The notes under the pieces: generated by a model
Database searches by the model: none
Told to the model about the DNA's origin: nothing
Seen by the model: the letters and a program-made list of their open reading frames with translations, nothing else
Translations under genes and position numbers: made by a program
From: Artemia franciscana
Taxonomy: Eukaryota; Arthropoda; Branchiopoda; Anostraca; Artemiidae
Length of the DNA: 64,000 bases
Assembly (NCBI RefSeq): GCF_032884065.1
Contig: NC_088883.1
Span: 27,851,355 to 27,915,354, forward strand
Direction of reading: 5' to 3'
In this document: in pieces, positions 1 through 13,474 of the stretch
How the letters are laid out: each line of letters opens with the position of its first letter
Position numbering within the stretch: the stretch's first letter is position 1

Positions 1-1183
1 TGAAGCTATCATCAATAATTCATGAATGGATACACATAGCTTCTTCTGATAGTTTTGGTAACAATCACAGGCATTTAGCCCAAGTTATAGACTAAGGTTA
101 ATATATATTGTGAAATTTTCAATTATTTAAAAGAAACGCATCAAGAGCGAAGCAAATGTGTCTGAAGTAAAATAGAATACCTTATTGAGCCTTTATTTCT
201 GTTCTGTTAAGTTTATTATAAAATTATTACGTGCATTGAACATATAAAATCGAAATAAACGAACAAACATGTTTTTGAACTCAGTATTACAGTACTAGGA
301 TATAGGAACCAATTGGAGGCAGGGTATTTGATCTTCTTGATTTCCCCTGTCCCTAGACTTCGACTTTTACATTTTTTGGGGGGTATTTTTATTGAAAAGA
401 ATTGAGAAAAAAATATAATTGTCCCCTTTCTAGAATTCAAAACATACACAAAGCTTTTTAATCTTCATTTTGAAAAAAAAACGAACCAAAATTATTTCCT
501 CCCCAAATACTTTCGTCTATTGGTGCCCAAACAACTTGAGATATTTAACTTGGGATGCTGAACTTTAGCTACTTAGAACGTTTAAAAAAATTGACATCAG
601 AAAGTTCTACAAGGCCTAGATCTTTAAATTTGCGACAAGTGGCTCAATATGATCATCGCTGAAAAAATTCACTAAGAACAAGTTTTCTGGTGGGGGGTGA
701 TCGAAAATTTTCAGCCTTAAGGTTCAGATACATATTGCATTTCATTAGATAGCTTTAATAATTATTTTGCCAGGTTTGTGAGTTTCACCCAACTTTAGAG
801 TTTCTGCCTAAAAAACAAATATCCCGGGGGGGGGATTAAAAATAGCAGCATTTTTAAGGTCCTGAGATATCTTGTATTTAGCAGGGAAGTTTCCGTTAGC
901 ATTGTTTTCCTTTTTTTGTGTGTCCTCAGATACTAAGAAGAAGGGCCTAAGCATATTTTTGTTGGTGTGCCCTAAACCCCAAACAGAGCAAATGTTGGCA
1001 ACAATTCTTTGACTTTAAGTAAGAGTCCCTTCCTATAAACAAAGAAAGAGAGAAGGGGATAATATGACCAGGAACATAATTTGCTATGGGGCAGGGGAGG
1101 GGGCGTCAAATTCCTCCTCCAGACCCGAGTTTTTCCCCCCAGACCTCAGTTTGCCCCTGAAATTTAGTTTTTAGCTTTAGAAG
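1..1183. other. AT-rich non-coding DNA, no gene seen
   Basis: No ORF of protein-like composition and no structured repeat was found here. The stretch contains several short G or C runs (around 825, 1090, 1130), a feature shared with most dispersed repeats of this window, so it may be old decayed transposon DNA. The 77-residue minus-strand ORF at 216-449 has no recognisable motif and is treated as chance. Confidence 0.5.
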
Positions 1184-1363
1184 AGCTGGTGAATTTACAA
1201 AAGAAGTAAGTAGGAGACACTGCCGTCGCTTCGTATATCCTACCGTGGCTTCGTTAATTTGAGACCAAATGAAAATCAGGTTATCCCTAAATAAGGTGGT
1301 AAAAGATCATAAGGAAGATTGAAAGGAAGTTTAAGGGTTTCATGGGAGGGTGTAAAGAGTAAA
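1184..1363 (+). pseudogene. 3'-end fragment of an RTE-like LINE
   Basis: This stretch is nearly identical to 23062-23241 in the same orientation. The longer copy at 23062 continues into sequence that translates to a 'W-E-G-V-K-(S/R)' and 'G-W-R-R-S' end, like the C-terminal tail of the RTE-like LINE at 2085-2732. I therefore read this as a short 3' remnant of a related element. The coding frame is broken, and the unit stops before the terminal 'GWRRS' motif. The family assignment is inference from these two short similarities. Confidence 0.45.
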
Positions 1364-1785
1364 TTTAGTTTCTGCAAAAAATATTGTCAAAATCAGCAAA
1401 ATTCAAGCATCCAGAGAAACAGGTCAGTTTTCTTTAGTATGTCTTAATCTTTATGGTAATATAGCCTACAGCTCATATTTCAGTTTTCACTGTCATTTCT
1501 GCTTGATTTGCAAAACCTGCCTCAAACTTTTCCCTCCCCCCTGGTATTTTTAAAAATTACACCACTGAATATTATCTCCTTCCTGCCTGCCTCCATTTTG
1601 AGGAAAACTTTTTGACTGGGGCTTAAAATTAGGGAAGCTTATGGACTATGCACTCTTATAGCAAGAAATATATGAGCTGTAGCTTATATGAATTGGTTTT
1701 CATCCAATTTCCTGCAAAGAAGTAAGCGAACTGGGAAGAGCTATTCCCTAAAATACGATTTTCTGAAGTGTCACTTAGATAAGGT

Positions 1786-1972
1786 GAAAACTAGGCCGTA
1801 TTTAGGGGGTTTGAACCCCTCTCCAAAAGTATTTTCGACTCCTAAAAACGTAACAAAAATTAATATAGACACATTTTTATGTGTTTTTGAGGTTTTTTTG
1901 TTTAATGCCTCTCCCCCCCGAATTTTTTTTGTAAAACCCCTTCCGAAAAAAAATCTAGGATATGGCCTTGGG
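1786..1972. repeat. dispersed ~190-bp repeat, 'ggccgtat' family
   Basis: A short repeat marked by 'taggccgtatttag' at one end, a C-run, 'cctaaaaacgtaac' and 'atatggccttgg' at the other end. Similar diverged copies are at 32466-32650, 32690-32850, 38535-38705 and 44587-44756, where the wording is 'ggatacggccttgatc', 'ttacg..ttggggg' and 'tgtaccccct'. It is non-coding and no terminal inverted repeat is obvious. The 95-residue ORF at 1688-1975 lies across it and is probably chance. Confidence 0.5.
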
Positions 1973-2067
1973 TGAAAATGAAGGCCCTTAATTGCTCTTA
2001 TCTATTTCAATCCCCTCTACTCAATAGAGCTGTACATTTTCATAGACTATAATACTTTTCAAATAAT

Positions 2068-3650
2068 TACTACCACTACTAATACTAATAACTCACTGCA
2101 GGACCAAGCCGCCTGAGGCCAACACAGCTACGCACGCTCCTCCTCCAACCTAATCTATTTAAAGCCTCCCTCTTTACACCCCCCCAGGAAGTTCCAATTT
2201 CCTTTAAATCTTTATTTATGACATCCTCCCAACCCAAACAAAGACGACCTGCATTCCGTGTAGCCCCAGACGGTTGGCCAAAAAGGACAATCTTCGGTAA
2301 TCTGTCATCCTTCATCCGTAGAACGTGGCCTAGCCATCTCAACCTTTCTTTCATTATAGCCCTAGAAAGCGGGATTGAATCATACTTTTCGTACAACCTA
2401 CTGTTTGAAATGCGGTCAGCCAGCCGGGTACCCAGGACAATCCGTAAGCAATTTCTCTGGAAAACATCTAGTAAATTTTCATCTGCTTTTCGGAGTGCCC
2501 ATGCTTCAGAGCCATATTTGACCACTGTCATCACTGTAGCTTCCAATATTCTAATCTTGGTTTGTAGACTTATCTCTCTATTCTTCCAAACTTTTTTTAA
2601 CTGTGGAAAAACACCCTGAGCCTTAGCTATTCTACTTGTAACATCTTCACTGCTCCAACCATCTTTACTAATAATACTACCAAGGTAACTGAAGCTCCAA
2701 ACCTGATCAATCTTTTCGTTACCTAATGTCACCTGTTCATCTTCACTTATTCCTAGCCTTAGTGACTTAGTCTTCTTAACATTAAGTTCAAGCCTATTTT
2801 ATCACCCTGAACTCGCAAAACCTCTAAAAATTCATTCATTTTGCTCACACTTTCATCTAATATGCTTAAATCATCAGCATAATCTAAGTCCAGGAGCGTT
2901 CATCCTCCCCATTTGATTCCATGGTCTCCAATTGCCTTTCCTGTGCTCCTTAAGACGAAGTCCATCAAAATGATCCATATAAAGGGGGACAGAACACAAC
3001 CCTGCTTAACTCCTGATTTAATACAAAACCAGTTGCTAACCTCATTTCCTACCTTAACCGTAGCAGTATTATTCTCGTACATAGCACAAATCACTTTAAT
3101 GTATTTTTCTTGTATACCATATAACGATAAGACCTTTGTTAACGCTTTCTGTTAACGCTTTGCTAAGCTTGCTCATAATCGATAAAACTGAGGACCAAAG
3201 GTGTTTGACAACGAAGGGACTTCTCAATTATTAACCTAAGAGTGAAAGCTTAGGTCGACACATCCTCTACCTTTACTCAAACCGTATTGTTCTTCCCTTA
3301 AAACTTTGTCTACAGCATCTCTCAGTCTAAAAAGTATCATATTACTCAGTAATTTGCTACCTACAGAGACCAGACTAATGCCTCGATAATTACGACACTC
3401 AGTCTTGTCACCTTTCTTATACAGTGGTTTAATTAATGTTTTCCTAAAATCATTGGGTACTTCCCCTTTTTCAAAAATCATGTTCATAATCTTCAGTAGC
3501 TTATTCTTAACCTCAGAGCCATCATATTTAAGAAACTCATTAATCATACTATCAGCACCTGGGGCCTTATGATTTATTAATCCTTTTAGTACTGTCTCTA
3601 ATTCTTCCTCACTAAACAAATCTTCCTTCACATCCAAGGTATCACAATAA
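2068..3650 (-). pseudogene. RTE-like LINE, 5'-truncated reverse transcriptase pseudogene (copy 1)
   Basis: Minus-strand reading gives, in order: a linker with 'HKAPGAD' (3530-3570), the RT N-terminal part 'LIKPLYKKGDKTECRNYRGISL' (about 3360-3440), a motif-B-like 'SGVKQGCVLSPFIW' (2970-3030), the catalytic motif 'DYADDLS' near 2865-2890, and the C-terminal tail with 'YLGSIIS', 'ATVMTVVKYGSEAW' and 'RWLGHVLRMKDDR' (2085-2732). This arrangement is that of RTE/BovB-type ORF2 proteins. The 3' end has a short TAG/TTAG tail (2068-2095), as RTE elements often do. The endonuclease half is missing (5' truncation near 3650). Frameshifts separate the blocks at about 3236/3094, 2900 and 2732, and motif A is damaged. 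It is dead, with a better-preserved relative at 59391-60606. Confidence 0.85.
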
Positions 3651-4440
3651 TTGTGATACAAAAAATTGATTTTCAAATAATTGTTATACAAAAAATTGGC
3701 TTAGGTATTAGAAATCGGAGATGTAGAGGTTGAGAGCCTACCTAAGAGACAATTTACTGAAAATATTACTTAAGAAACAACTTTTGATTCATTAATTTTG
3801 AATTTAATCATTAGAAGTGATTAAAAATTGGTTACTTTCGCAATTTTAGAGAAATGTTTGACCCCCCCCCCCCCCCCAAAGAAGGTGCAACCGTCAATTA
3901 AAACTATCTGGTAAAATTGAACATGTCATAAGCTATCAATTGGTATTTTTTAGAGGTATTTTTTTAATTCATTTCAGCTAATCTATAGAAAAGGGTATAA
4001 ATTCTACTTGGAATACAACTCTAAGAAGTTTTCCAATGGTTATATCTGATTTCTTGCAGTATTAGACTATGCTGTTTAGTAATCATGCACCAAACCCAAT
4101 TTCAAGTAAATAAAATTTTTATTTATAATCCATAAATTTTGTATAGAATATAGTATACATAGTACAGATACTACATATAAATTTATAATATATACCAAAT
4201 ATATACTTATGGCAAAAGAACTCTAGGCCTAATTTCAAGGAGAACAGTAAATATGAAATTTTTGCCTTGCAATTTCTTATCGACTATATTTTTTTTTGCT
4301 CTCATAAATACTCTCAGCGCAGCGGTGGAAAGACTTTACAACCCCTCATATACACAATATTTTCTATTCATTTCAATTTTTAATATCACTCTTTAATATT
4401 TTTGCCAATTTTTGATAAAACTAGATTTACTTTTTTTGCT
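3651..4440. other. AT-rich spacer, no gene seen
   Basis: The 5' junction of the LINE carries a short direct duplication ('acaaaaaattg' twice, 3657-3700). A 16-C run lies at about 3861-3876 and low-complexity AT sequence at 4100-4200. No coding signal was seen. Confidence 0.5.
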
Positions 4441-4599
4441 TTCCACGAACCTCAGCTATTCACAGGTCTGTAATTATAATTAAAGAGGAAAAAAGAGATG
4501 ATAGTCTTATACTTCCGTTTTTAAAGATTCTTCTTTAATTCCATTGGCTTATTTTTGTATTGTCAACCATTGAATTTTTTTTTTCCAATCACTCTCAGG

Positions 4600-5000
4600 G
4601 TTACCATCCGGTGAGTGAAAGAAACACTAAATTTTAGTGATTATTTGGTTGATTTAGTGATTTCCTTCAATAATCTAGTGATTTATGTGGTGATTTAGTG
4701 TTTTTTGTTAAGGCAATAAAAAAAAATAAAATAAAAATATGATAATATTTATAAATAATATATACAAAATATAAATATAAAAATAATAATAATCTAGTGG
4801 TTTACTATAAATAGCAACGAAGACCACACTGCCTTTCCATCTCATACAAACACAACTTGGAAATAATAGGGAATCATTTATCCTTTTTTTTTCATTTCAC
4901 TGTCTTAAAAAAAAGAACTTCCCTATTGTTTCTAAGTTGTGTTTGTGTGATTTATGTGCTGATTTAGTGTTTTTTTGTCAAGGCAATATAAAAAATTTGA
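4600..5000. repeat. MITE-like repeat with internal palindrome
   Basis: Begins near 'cagggttaccatccgg' and repeats the phrase 'gattatttggttgatttagtgatt' and 'gtgatttagtg' followed by 'aggcaata'. A related piece is at 25635-25750, where it opens 'cagggttgccaag', a start common in hAT-type MITEs. An inverted repeat of about 30 bases lies inside: 'acaaacacaacttgg' (about 4847) pairs with 'aagttgtgtttgt' (about 4935), spaced by a T-rich loop. Non-coding. The second allele is at 13735-14130. Confidence 0.5.
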
Positions 5001-5185
5001 CTATTAAAACTATTAGGGATTTTTTATGATCATTCTATTCCTTAGCACGCTATTCCCTGGTATATCAGATAGCACCCTCCCCCCTTTTTTTACCCGCTTC
5101 TGTCATTACTGTTATGCCAATTTTGAGCCAAAAAAAGAACGCAAAACCTTACCAGGTCTTTCGTATGAATTTCAAGCCAGTAATA

Positions 5186-8061
5186 ACAAGAGCTAAGAGC
5201 TCATATGGCACTTGTGATGAGGTCGGAAGAGCCAAGAGCTCACATGACATGAGCTCTTGAAAAATTCTAAGCATCAATAGACTGATTTAAAAGGAAAATC
5301 AGAGGCTTAATGCCGGTCGGGATTTAAAATAAGAGCTCTGAGTCACGAGGTCCTTCTAAATATCAAAATTCATTAAGATCCGATCACCCACTCGTAAGTT
5401 AAAAATACCTCAATTTTTCTAACTTTTCCTCTCTCTTCAGCCCCCCAGATGGTCGAATCGGGGAAGCGACTTTATCAAGTCAGTTTGTGCAGCTCCCTGA
5501 CACGCCTACCAATTTTCATCTAACTCCACCAAAGAGAGCGGATCCAGTCCGGTTACGTCAATCACGTATCTACAACATTTATGAGCATTTTACAAGATTT
5601 CCGGTTTTCCCTCTCTAACTCCCCCCAATGTCAAAAGACCTGGTCGGGATTTGAAATAAGAGCTCTGATACATGAGTTCCTTCTAAATATCAAATTTCAT
5701 TAAGATCTGGTCACCCGTTCTTAAGTTAAAAATACCTCAATTTTTCTATTTTATTCCAAATTAAAAACCCACAGCTCCCTCAAAGAGAACGGATCCGTAC
5801 CAATTATGTCAATCTCGTATCTATAACTTGTACTTATTCTTCCCATCAAGTTTCATCCCGACCTCTCCACTCTAAGGGTTTTCCAAGATTTCTGTTTCCT
5901 CCCTCCAGCCCTCTATGTCCCCAGATCCGATTCGAATTGAAAATGGAGCATCTGAGACATAAGATTCTTCTATTATTCAAGTTTCATTAAGATCCGATCA
6001 CCCATCCGTAAGATAACCTCGATTTTCACGTTTTTCAAGAATTCCGGTTTTTCCCTCCAACTCCCTTCAATGTCACCGGATCTGATCGAGATTTAAAATG
6101 AGATTTCTAAAGCACAAGATCTCAATTTTCAAATTTTCCAAGATATCAAATTTCATTAAGATCTGATCACCCGTTCGTAAGTTACAAATACCTCATTTTT
6201 CTTTTTTTTCGAATTACTCCCCCCCAACTCCACCAAAGAGAGCGGATCCGATCCGGTTATGTCAGTCACCAATCTTGGACTTGTGTTTATTCTTTCCACC
6301 AAGTTTCATCCTGGTCTCTCCTCTTTAAGCGTTTTCCAAGATCCCCCCCCCTAATGACACTGGATCCGGTCGGGATTTAAAATAAGAGATCTGAGTTTTG
6401 AGGTCCTTCTAAATATGAAATGTCATTAAGAAACGATCACTCTTTCGTAAGTCAAAAATACCTCATTTTTCTATTTTTTTAGTATTAACCCTCCCCCCAA
6501 CTCCCCCAAAGAGAACAGATCCGTTCTGGTTATGTCAATCCCGTATCCCGTATCTAGGTGAATCCCGTATATAGATTGATTTAAAAGGAAACTCAGAAGC
6601 TACTCATTTTTTCTTATTTTTCCTCTGCCTTCAGTCCCTCAGAAGGTTGAATCGAGGAAAATGGGTTTATAAAGTCAATTTGTGCAGGCCCTGAAGCGCC
6701 TGCCAATTTTCATCGTCCTAGCCCATCCAGAAGCACCAAACTCACCAAAGCACTGGACCCCCTAACTCCCCCAAAGAGACTGGATCCAGTCTGGTTACAT
6801 CGATCACGTATCTCCGACATTTGCTTACTCTACCCACCAGGTTTCATCCTAATCTCTCCACTCTAATGTTACCAGATCTGGAAAGATTTAAAATGAGACT
6901 CAGAGACTTGAGCTCCTTCTGAATATCAAATTCTATTAGAATCTGGTCACCCGTTTTTGAGATAAAGATCCCTCGTTTTTTCTACTTTTTTCGAATTAAC
7001 ACCTCTCCCCTAACTCCCCCACAAAGAGCGGATTCAGTCCGGTTATATCAATCACGCATTTAGGACTTGTGCTTATTCTTCCCACCAAGTTTCATCCCGA
7101 TCTCTCCGCTCTAAGCGTTTTCCAAGATTTCCCGTTTCCCCCTCCTACTCCCCCAATATCACCGGATACGGTCGGGATTTATAATAAGAGCTCTGAGATA
7201 CGAGATACTTCTAAATATCCAATTCCAGCAAGATCCGATAACCCATTCGTAAGTTGAAAATATCTCATTATTTTCAATTTTGCCTCCCCCTCCAGCCCCC
7301 CAGATGGTCGAATCGGGGAAACCTCCGTTATGAAGTCAATTTTTGCAGGTCTCTGACAAGCCTACTAATTTTCATCGTCCTAGCACGTCCAGAAGCACCG
7401 AACTCGCCAGAGCAGGGGAAATCCCCCCAACTCCCCCAGAGAAAGTGGATCTGTTCCAATTATGACAAATCACTTATCTAGAACTTATGATTATTCTTCC
7501 CTTCAAGTTTCATCCCAATCTCTCCACTCTAAGCGTTTTCCAAGATTTCCGGTTTTCAAGATTTCTGTTTTCACCCTCCAGTCCCCTATGTCTCCAGATC
7601 CGATTCGAATTGAAAATAGAGCATTTGAGACAACAGATCTTCTTAGATATCAAGTTTCATTAAAATCAGAATACCCATTAGTAAAATAGAGATACCTCAA
7701 TTTTCACGTTTTCCAAGATTTCTAGTTTCCCCCTCCAACTCCCCCAAAGATCACCGGATCTGGTCGGGATTTAAAATAAGAGCTTGGAAGCACTAGATCC
7801 TTCTAAAGATCAAATTTCATTAATATCTGGTCATCTGTTCGTAAGTTACAAATACCTCATTTTTTCTGATTTTTCCGAATTACAAAGTGGACTTCCATTT
7901 TTCCAAATTGGACTTGTGCTTATTCTTTCCACCAAGTCTCATCCTGATCTTTCCACTTTAAGCGTTTTCCAATATTTCCGGTTCCCCCCAAACTCCCTCT
8001 AATTACACTGGATCCGGTCGAGATTTAAATAAGAGATCTGAGTTACGAGGTCCTTCTAACT
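5186..8061 (+). repeat. ~300-bp satellite-like units in a dispersed element (copy A)
   Basis: The edge is 'acaagagctaagagctcat', which is also the edge of the inverted relative at 30235-32146. Inside, a unit of roughly 300 bases repeats about nine times. Each unit has 'cggtcgggatttaaaataag', 'gagctctgag', 'ccttctaaatatcaaattt', 'cattaagatc', a 'gttcgtaagtta' variant, 'atacctca', a C-run with 'ccccaaagagagcgga', 'gttatgtcaatcacg', 'caagtttcatcc' and 'gcgttttccaagatttcc'. Variants of the 'cgtaagtta' word fall at about 5391, 5707, 6005, 6173, 6446, 6953, 7245, 7677 and 7830, so spacing is irregular (about 165 to 510). ORFs at 7069-8002 are chance readings. It is interrupted at 8062 and resumes at about 10255. 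Confidence 0.75.
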
Positions 8062-8532
8062 ATAATATGAAAAAAACTTCGTTTTCTTAAAGAGTTAAAG
8101 AGGCTGCGTCCCAAAGTCGAACCTTAAAACGTACAGGAATTAGAAGAGGCAGTTGGGGGGCTGCCGCCCCCCAAACCCCCAGCTTTTAAAGACTCTTTTG
8201 TACAGGTTTTTTTTTGGGGGGGGGACTTCATTGTTACTAATTACTAGTTTCGGCGCAATGGTTCTCCTGTCCTCTTGTGTTTAACATTTTTCGAAGTTAT
8301 TCCATTATTCATTCATTTCAATTTTTTGTTAATTAAAAGAGGGCCTTTCCGAAGCCAAGAGCTGGGGGTTAGCAAAAAAACAAAAAACCTGTACAAAAGA
8401 GTCTTTAAAAGCTGGGGGTTTGGGGGGCGGCAGCCCCCCAACTGCCTCTTCTAATTCCTGTACGTTTTAAGGTTCGACTTTGGGACGCAGCCTCTTTAAC
8501 TCTTTAAGAAAACGAAGTTTTTTTCATATTAT
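8062..8532. repeat. foldback element, ~150-bp inverted arms (copy A)
   Basis: Left arm starts 'ataatatgaaaaaaacttcg' at 8062; the right arm ends with its complement at 8532. Both arms contain the same words in mirror order: 'ttcttaaagagttaaag', 'ctgcgtcccaaagtcg', 'gtacaggaattagaagaggc', 'ggggggctgccgcccc', 'cagcttttaaagactc', 'ttttgtacaggt'. The arms are near-perfect over about 145-150 bases around a ~165-base centre. It sits inside the satellite element, so it inserted later. No coding capacity, consistent with a non-autonomous foldback/MITE. Allele at 17163-17636. Confidence 0.85.
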
Positions 8533-9300
8533 TTCTGTACGTTTTTCTACAATCCATGGTGGATGTAATTTAATAATTCCTGTACTCCTCGTACAGGAAT
8601 TAGGAGAGGAACTTGGGTGGCTGCCGCCCCCCCCCGCTTTTAAATCATTGTATAAAATAGAAAAAAAATAGATAGAATTACCGAAATGTTTCTTTTGCTC
8701 ATAAGAAGCTAATATTCTGTTATCTCTCAAATGATAAGCTGTCCAGGTGTTATCAAAATTTTTTCTGGAATGGAGCTGGATTTTTATGATGCTTGCAGTC
8801 ATTCTCGCCGTGCCGAGCTGATTATTTTGATGTACTTGAATGTTGATATTCGTAACTTTTAAGAATTTCAAAAATTAACATGGGACTATTAGACTATTAG
8901 GACTATAAGAAGACTATTAGGAGAGGCAAACCCCCCGCTTTTAAAGACTCTTTTGTACAGGTTTAATTTTTTTTCATATTAATTCTGTACGTTTTTCTAC
9001 AATCCATGGTGGATGTAATTTAAAAATTCCTGTACTCCTCGTACAGGAATTAGGAGAGGAACCCCCTCCCCCGCATTTAAATCATTGTATAAAATAGAAA
9101 AAAATAGATAGAATGACCGAAATGTTTCTTTTGCTCATAAGAAGCCAATATTCTGTTATCTCTCAAATGATAAGCTGTCCAGGTGTTATCAAAATTTTTT
9201 ATATGTTATATATTTGATGTTATATTTGATGTTATATGTTATATAAATATAACTTCTCAATAGCTTTTAAAAATTTCAAATTAACATGGGCTCTTATGGA
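8524..9300. repeat. two direct repeats following the foldback (copy A)
   Basis: About 235 bases at 8524-8760 recur at about 8967-9200: 'tctgtacgtttttctac', 'aatccatggtggatgtaatt', 'ttcctgtactcctcgtacag', 'aatcattgtataaaatag', 'gtttcttttgctcataagaag', 'gataagctgtccaggtg'. Each copy carries a small hairpin from 'cctgtactcctcgtacagg'. The second is preceded by another partial foldback arm ('cttttaaagactcttttgtac' at about 8937-8960). The 115-residue minus ORF (8524-8871) is inside this repeat and shows no domain. Allele at 17628-18400. Confidence 0.6.
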
Positions 9301-9314
9301 GAGAAATCCGTTAA

Positions 9315-10100
9315 TTAAATAGCTAATGGGTGGTTTCTGGAAAACAGGGAAGGAGTTATCAGATCAAGCTGAAATTTCGCGTATAAGCTCCTGGGCCGTA
9401 GGGGACCTTAACTTGTGAATTTCAGCCCGATCGGACAACGTTAAAAGGGGTGGGGGGGGGGGGGGTTGGAGGATCGAAACTTTCGGGGGGTTAAGATTTT
9501 CCTACGAAACTTTCATGGGCACTTACTCAGAGAATTCCGCATCGAATGAGTCTTCGTACACCCAGATCCGATGTCGGATGTGACCTGTAGGCGTCTAGGA
9601 AAAAAAAGTAAATGAATTTTAAGTGGCTATGCGTGGTTTCTGAAAAACAGGGAAGGAGTTATCGGATCAAGCTGAAATTTCGCGGATAAGCTCCTGGGCC
9701 GTAGGGGACCTTAACTTGTGAATTTCAGCCCGATCGGACAACGTTAAAAGGGGTGGGGGGGGGGGTGGAGGGTCGAAACTTTCGGGGGGTTAAGATTTTC
9801 CTACGAAACTTTCATGGGCACTTACTCGGAGAATTCCGCATCGAATGAGTCTTCGTACACCCAGGTCCGATGTCGGATGTGACCTGTAGGCGTCTAGGAA
9901 AAAAAAGTAAATGAATTTTAAGTGGCTATGCGTGGTTTCTGAAAAACAGAGAAGGAGTTATCGGATCAAGCTGAAATTTCGCGGATAAGCTCCTGGGCCC
10001 TAGGGGACCTTAACTTGTGAATTTCAGCCCGATCGGACAACGTTAAAGGGGGGCTTGGGTTGAAAGGTCGAAACTTTCGGCCAGATTTTCCCCATGAAGA
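9315..10100 (+). repeat. three tandem ~301-bp units, GC-richer than surroundings (copy A)
   Basis: The word 'gaaggagttatc' recurs at about 9350, 9650 and 9950, and the following text is nearly unchanged between units: 'aagctgaaatttcgcg', 'aagctcctgggccgtagggg', 'aacttgtgaatttcagcc', 'cgatcggacaacgtt', a long G-run, 'tcgaaactttcgggg', 'gaattccgcatcgaatgagt', 'gatgtcggatgtgacctg'. The third unit is cut short and passes into a different tail at about 10080. Units resemble each other more closely than the ~300-bp satellite units around them, suggesting a younger amplification. Allele at 18415-19205. Confidence 0.75.
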
Positions 10101-10220
10101 AAAAGTTGGAGGGGGATGAAATTTTGCAGGTTTCTTAGTTGGAGCTCGGGCTACGAAATGCATCCCTCCCCATCCGTCTGCGACCGCTGGAACCGAAGAT
10201 CGCTTAACATTGTCGTGTGT

Positions 10221-10255
10221 CGCCTCTTTATAGAGGCACGAGTGTGCCTCCTTAA
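10221..10255. other. small hairpin at the end of the ~301-bp array (copy A)
   Basis: 'gcctctttatagaggc' forms a short stem, followed by 'acgagtgtgcctcctta'. It lies exactly where the ~301-bp array block gives way to the resumed satellite units, so it may be a terminal structure of the inserted block. This is inference only. Allele near 19325. Confidence 0.35.
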
Positions 10256-10705
10256 TGAAATTTCATTAAGATCCGACCACTCCTTCGTAAGCTAAAAGTG
10301 CCACATTTTCTCTAACTTTTCAGAATTAATCCTCCCCCCAACTCCCCCAAAGAGAGTGGATTCAGTCCGGTTATGTCAATCACGCTTATTCCCCCCCCCC
10401 CCAAGTTTCATCCCGATCCTTCCACTCTAAGCTTTTTCCAAGATTTTAGGTTTCCCCCGCCGACTCCCCCTAATGTCACCTGATCCAGTCGGGATTTAAA
10501 ATAAGAGCTCTGAGACACGATATCCTTCTACATATCAAATTTAATTAGGATCCGATCACCCCTTCGTAAGTTAAAAATATCTCATGTTTCTATTTTTTCA
10601 AATTAACCGTCCCCCACTCCCTTCCAGATGTTCAATCGGGGAAACGGTTATTTCTAATTTAACCTGGTCTGGTCCCTGATACGCCTCCCAAATTTCATCG
10701 TTCTA
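10256..10705 (+). repeat. resumed ~300-bp satellite units (copy A tail)
   Basis: Two further units of the satellite element ('cttcgtaagctaa' near 10283, 'cttcgtaagttaa' near 10563). They end with 'tgatacgcctcccaaatttc' and 'atcgttctagctt', which corresponds in inverted form to 30340-30390. The 8062-10255 block therefore interrupts one satellite element. Allele at 19360-19810. Confidence 0.65.
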
Positions 10706-12682
<1,977 letters not shown>

Positions 12683-12849
12683 TAATTTTATAATTTTATA
12701 ATGCTAAATTGCATAATAATGCTGTAAATTTATTATCTCTACAAACTTTTACCATTGAGACTAATCGTAATCATAGCCACCATTCCTCAGCCAACTTAAA
12801 ATGGTAATTTTTTCCTACTTGACAGCTTTTACATATATTTTAATTCAAT

Positions 12850-13430
12850 ATTTTTAATATTTTATATTTTAAATTAAATTAAATATAATTAAATATAATA
12901 TAATATAATTAATATAATATAAATATAATTAATATATATATAATATAATTAATATAATTAATATAATATAATTAAATATAATTAAATATAATATTTTATA
13001 TTTTAAATTAAATTAAATATAATTAAATATAATATAATATAATTAATATAATATAAATATAATTAATATAATATATAATATAATTAATATAATTAATATA
13101 ATATAATTAAATATAATTAAATATAATATTTTATATTTTAAATTAAATTAAATATAATTAAATATAATATAATATAATTAATATAATATAAATATAATTA
13201 ATATAATATATAATATAATTAATATAATTAATATAATATAATTAAATATAATTAAATATAATTAAATATAATATTTTATATTTAAATTAAATTAATATAA
13301 TTAAATATAATATAATAATAAATAATATAATTAAATATAATATAATATAATTAATATAATTAATATAATATAATTAAATATAATTAAATATAATTAAATA
13401 TAATATTTTATATTTTAAATTAAATTGTTA
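12850..13430. repeat. pure A/T minisatellite, ~137-bp unit (copy A)
   Basis: About four units built from 'taaattaaattaaatataat', 'aatataatataattaat' and 'ataatattttatatttt', with almost no G or C for about 570 bases. The junction word 'ttttatattttaaattaaat' recurs at about 12860, 12990, 13130, 13275 (varied) and 13406. The array sits 40 bases from the assembly gap and is a likely reason the assembler failed to join the contigs. Allele at 21955-22546. Confidence 0.8.
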
Positions 13431-13474
13431 TTGTCTGAATTTACTAGGTTACAGCTACAGCTAATGTTGCAAAC

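Noticed and set aside
2218-2619. Plus-strand 133-residue ORF, and the related 146-residue ORF at 59328-59768
   Set aside because: Antisense shadows of the RTE-like C-terminal domain; similarity between them reflects the LINE copies.
7069-8002. Four adjacent ORFs of 62-75 codons, repeated at 16170-17103
   Set aside because: Their conservation between the two places comes from the allelic duplication, and they read through satellite units without any domain or shared frame between units.
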